Shown piece after piece: positions 4,982 through 6,077 of a stretch of 6,077 bases of DNA. A program made the position numbers and the translations under genes. This DNA is from Marinosulfonomonas sp. (GTDB taxonomy: Bacteria > Pseudomonadota > Alphaproteobacteria > Rhodobacterales > Rhodobacteraceae), in the NCBI GenBank assembly GCA_022712735.1, contig JAFLKA010000343.1, forward strand, positions 1 to 6,077, read 5' to 3'. The notes below the pieces were generated by a model that saw only the letters and a list, made by a program, of their open reading frames with translations, searched no databases and was not told the DNA's origin. The stretch's first letter is position 1. Every line of letters begins with the position of its first letter.

Positions 4982-5572
4982 CTAGATCAACTTGACCTGA
5001 GTGCCGACTTTTGCCAGCGCAAAGAGCTCCTCAATCTGGTTATTATAAAGCCCGATACATCCGTTGGATGACCTGCGCCCGATCTTGCGGGTGTCGTTGG
5101 TGCCGTGGATCCGGTAATATTGCCAACTTAGATACAGCGCATGTGTCCCGAGCGGATTGTCCGGCCCTGGCCCAACATAGTCCGGCCATTCCGGATTGCG
5201 CGCCTTCATCGACGCGGTTGGGCGCCATGACGGGCCAACAACTTTGCGAATAATGCGGGTGTAGCCACGGCGGGTCAAATCGTCCGTCATAGGGACGGAA
5301 CTGGGATACAGTTTGTAGATACTCTCGTCTTCTGACCAGTATTGCACCATGCGCGAAACCGTATCGGACAAAATTGCTCCGTTTTTCAAGGTATCGAAAT
5401 GATCACGCCAGTTTGGTACACGAAATGATGAAATATTCCGGCGCGTGGAATTCACATCGCTCCCGATTTCCTGAGCCCGCAAAATGTTTGGGGCTGCCAG
5501 TGCAACAAGACTAGCACTTGCAGTGTTGAGAAAGAATTTCCGCCGAGTAGTTAACCGTCTATCATTTTCCAT
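4982..5572 (-). CDS. Tat-exported L,D-transpeptidase (YkuD domain)
   Basis: A 196-residue peptidoglycan cross-linking enzyme family member. TTRRKFFLN with a following hydrophobic stretch to about residue 33 (ILRAQ) looks like a twin-arginine signal. The YkuD catalytic region is at the C-terminus: RIHGTND (H156) and SSNGCIGLYN (catalytic C172, 16 residues later). The PGPDNPLGTHALYL segment before it is also typical. In most family members the Cys motif reads SxGC(I/V)R; here Gly174 replaces the usual Arg. L,D-transpeptidases form 3-3 cross-links or attach proteins to the wall. Copper is known to inhibit such enzymes in E. coli, which may explain one being encoded at the head of a metal-stress operon. 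GAGG seven bases before the ATG at 5572 sets the start. It is the first gene after the putative operator region. Confidence 0.9.
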   Translation of the reverse strand: MENDRRLTTRRKFFLNTASASLVALAAPNILRAQEIGSDVNSTRRNISSFRVPNWRDHFDTLKNGAILSDTVSRMVQYWSEDESIYKLYPSSVPMTDDLTRRGYTRIIRKVVGPSWRPTASMKARNPEWPDYVGPGPDNPLGTHALYLSWQYYRIHGTNDTRKIGRRSSNGCIGLYNNQIEELFALAKVGTQVKLI

Positions 5573-5665
5573 ATTCGCGCCTCACATTCTGGTTGATTTT
5601 TTCAACTTCGATCCATTCACATGGGGGCAGCAGATCATAACTTGCAGCCCAGTATTTCGTGGTAA

Positions 5666-5696
5666 ATCAAAACCAGCTTCGGGGCGGGATGGTCAA
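5666..5696 (-). promoter_or_regulatory. Weak candidate sigma-70-type promoter
   Basis: On the minus strand TTGACC (5696-5691) and TTTGAT (5671-5666) are separated by 19 bp. The -35 is good, the -10 matches at four of six positions and the spacing is long, as is common for promoters that need an activator. The GGTAACAAA-like motifs lie directly upstream of the -35. Evidence is positional and weak. Confidence 0.22.
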
Positions 5697-5702
5697 GGAC
5701 GG

Positions 5703-5743
5703 TTTGGTAACAAATGGTAACAAGCGTGGGATTTGGTTACAAA
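5703..5743 (-). promoter_or_regulatory. Three GGTAACAAA-like motifs, candidate response-regulator operator
   Basis: GGTAACAAA at 5706-5714, GGTAACAAG at 5716-5724 and GGTTACAAA at 5735-5743 are direct repeats. The first two start 10 bp apart and the third 19 bp further, so all are near one face of the helix. Repeats with one-turn spacing upstream of a promoter are the usual binding pattern of OmpR/PhoB-type response regulators. A histidine kinase gene ends just upstream, so its cognate regulator is the obvious candidate. The repeats are seen; the binding protein is inferred. Confidence 0.45.
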
Positions 5744-5767
5744 AAAATACAAATACCGGCATTGACT

Positions 5768-6077
5768 TCATTGCGCTGTATTCAGCGTATCAGTGCTGAT
5801 ATGCGAAGAATATTCTTCATCCTCCAAGGGCAGCTCGATTATTGCGAGCAAGCCACCTTTAGGCCGGTTTTCAAGTGTAATGCTTCCGCCATGCGCCTGA
5901 ATAATGGTTTTCGCGATCGACAGGCCCAGACCGGTGCCGCCGGTCTCTCTTGATCGCGAAGTTTCCAGACGCACGAAGGGATCGAACACCTTTTCCAATG
6001 CCTCCGCCGCGATGCCGGGACCATCATCAGCGATAAGGATCCGCGCCGTGCCATTTTGTTCCATCAGTCTTATGTGG
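5768..6077 (-). CDS. Sensor histidine kinase, C-terminal ATP-binding domain (partial, runs off right edge)
   Basis: About 102 residues of the end of a two-component sensor kinase. The frame is open to the window edge (HIRL precedes the first Met), so the true start is outside. The ATP-lid motifs are present: DDGPGI (G1 box), FDPFVRLE (F box) and GGTGLGLSIAKTIIQAHGG (G2 box and following helix), then the final strand LAIIELPL and a polar tail. The phosphoacceptor His and sensor domain are not in the window. The gene points the same way as the operon and ends 195 bp before it. Kinases beside multicopper-oxidase operons are often copper sensors of the CusS/CopS type, but nothing visible here identifies the signal. 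Confidence 0.93.
   Translation of the reverse strand, partial: HIRLMEQNGTARILIADDGPGIAAEALEKVFDPFVRLETSRSRETGGTGLGLSIAKTIIQAHGGSITLENRPKGGLLAIIELPLEDEEYSSHISTDTLNTAQ

Larger units (their letters stand above)
5573..5767. other. 195-bp intergenic region, probable operon promoter region
   Basis: No gene is visible in it. It holds the three GGTAACAAA-like motifs near its right side, a possible -35/-10 pair, and two small hairpins in the presumed leader: GTTGA-TTTTT-TCAAC at 5592-5606, and GGGCAGCA/TGCAGCCC at 5625-5650 with one mismatch. This is the only long gap in the window apart from the mobile-element region, so it is the most likely control region for the seven-gene run. Confidence 0.55.

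Noticed and set aside
5592..5606. Small GTTGA-TTTTT-TCAAC hairpin upstream of the L,D-transpeptidase
   Set aside because: A five-base stem of low GC content is too weak to be called a regulatory element on its own.
5741..5767. A/T run after the histidine kinase stop as a Rho-independent terminator
   Set aside because: The T-run on the minus strand (5747-5741) is not preceded by a convincing GC-rich stem, so I did not call a terminator. Read-through from the kinase gene into the operon cannot be excluded.
5805..5818. Perfect 14-bp palindrome GAAGAATATTCTTC
   Set aside because: It lies inside the 3' coding end of the histidine kinase, is AT-rich and has no repeat elsewhere in the window. It could be chance.

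Overview
The window looks like an accessory (possibly plasmid or island) segment of an alphaproteobacterium, most likely a Rhodobacterales/Roseobacter-type organism. This rests on the character of the proteins (a Tat-exported multicopper oxidase, several periplasmic c-type cytochromes, a YkuD protein with an SSNGCIGLYN motif) and on the IS66 and IS481-type transposase N-termini at the left edge. The assignment is by recognition, not by a search. All real genes read on the minus strand, so the window runs right to left in transcription order.

Right edge (5768-6077): the C-terminal ATP-binding end of a sensor histidine kinase. Next comes a 195-bp spacer (5573-5767) with three copies of a GGTAACAAA-like motif, the best candidate for a response-regulator operator. 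A tightly packed run of seven intact genes follows: a Tat-exported L,D-transpeptidase, a monoheme cytochrome c, a small Cys/His-containing exported protein, a cytochrome c' with a Met-rich insertion, a diheme cytochrome c, a Tat-exported multicopper oxidase with all copper ligands, and a second monoheme cytochrome c. An eighth gene, for a DsbA-family thiol oxidoreductase, begins with an ATGA overlap. It is broken by a frameshift and then cut off by insertion-sequence DNA at 517/518.

Left edge (1-517): layered mobile-element debris. An IS66-family end (1-140) interrupts an IS481-type transposase gene exactly at 140/141. To its right are two direct 24-bp repeats 126 bp apart that look like IS ends.

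Taken together the genes suggest a stress-induced periplasmic copper (or other metal) oxidation and electron-transfer module. A CueO/CopA-like oxidase would oxidise Cu(I) or a related substrate. Four cytochromes carrying five hemes in total could move electrons, a Met-rich cytochrome c' and a Cys/His protein could bind metal, an L,D-transpeptidase could adjust the wall, and a DsbA-like protein (now lost) would have handled thiols. No copper-exporting ATPase, CopZ or CopC/CopD is present here, so the copper link comes from the family of the oxidase and the gene company and is not proven. The most unusual features are the density of cytochromes around one multicopper oxidase, the four Met-Met pairs inserted in the cytochrome c', a predicted hairpin hiding that gene's ribosome binding site, and the decay of the operon's distal end by nested insertions.
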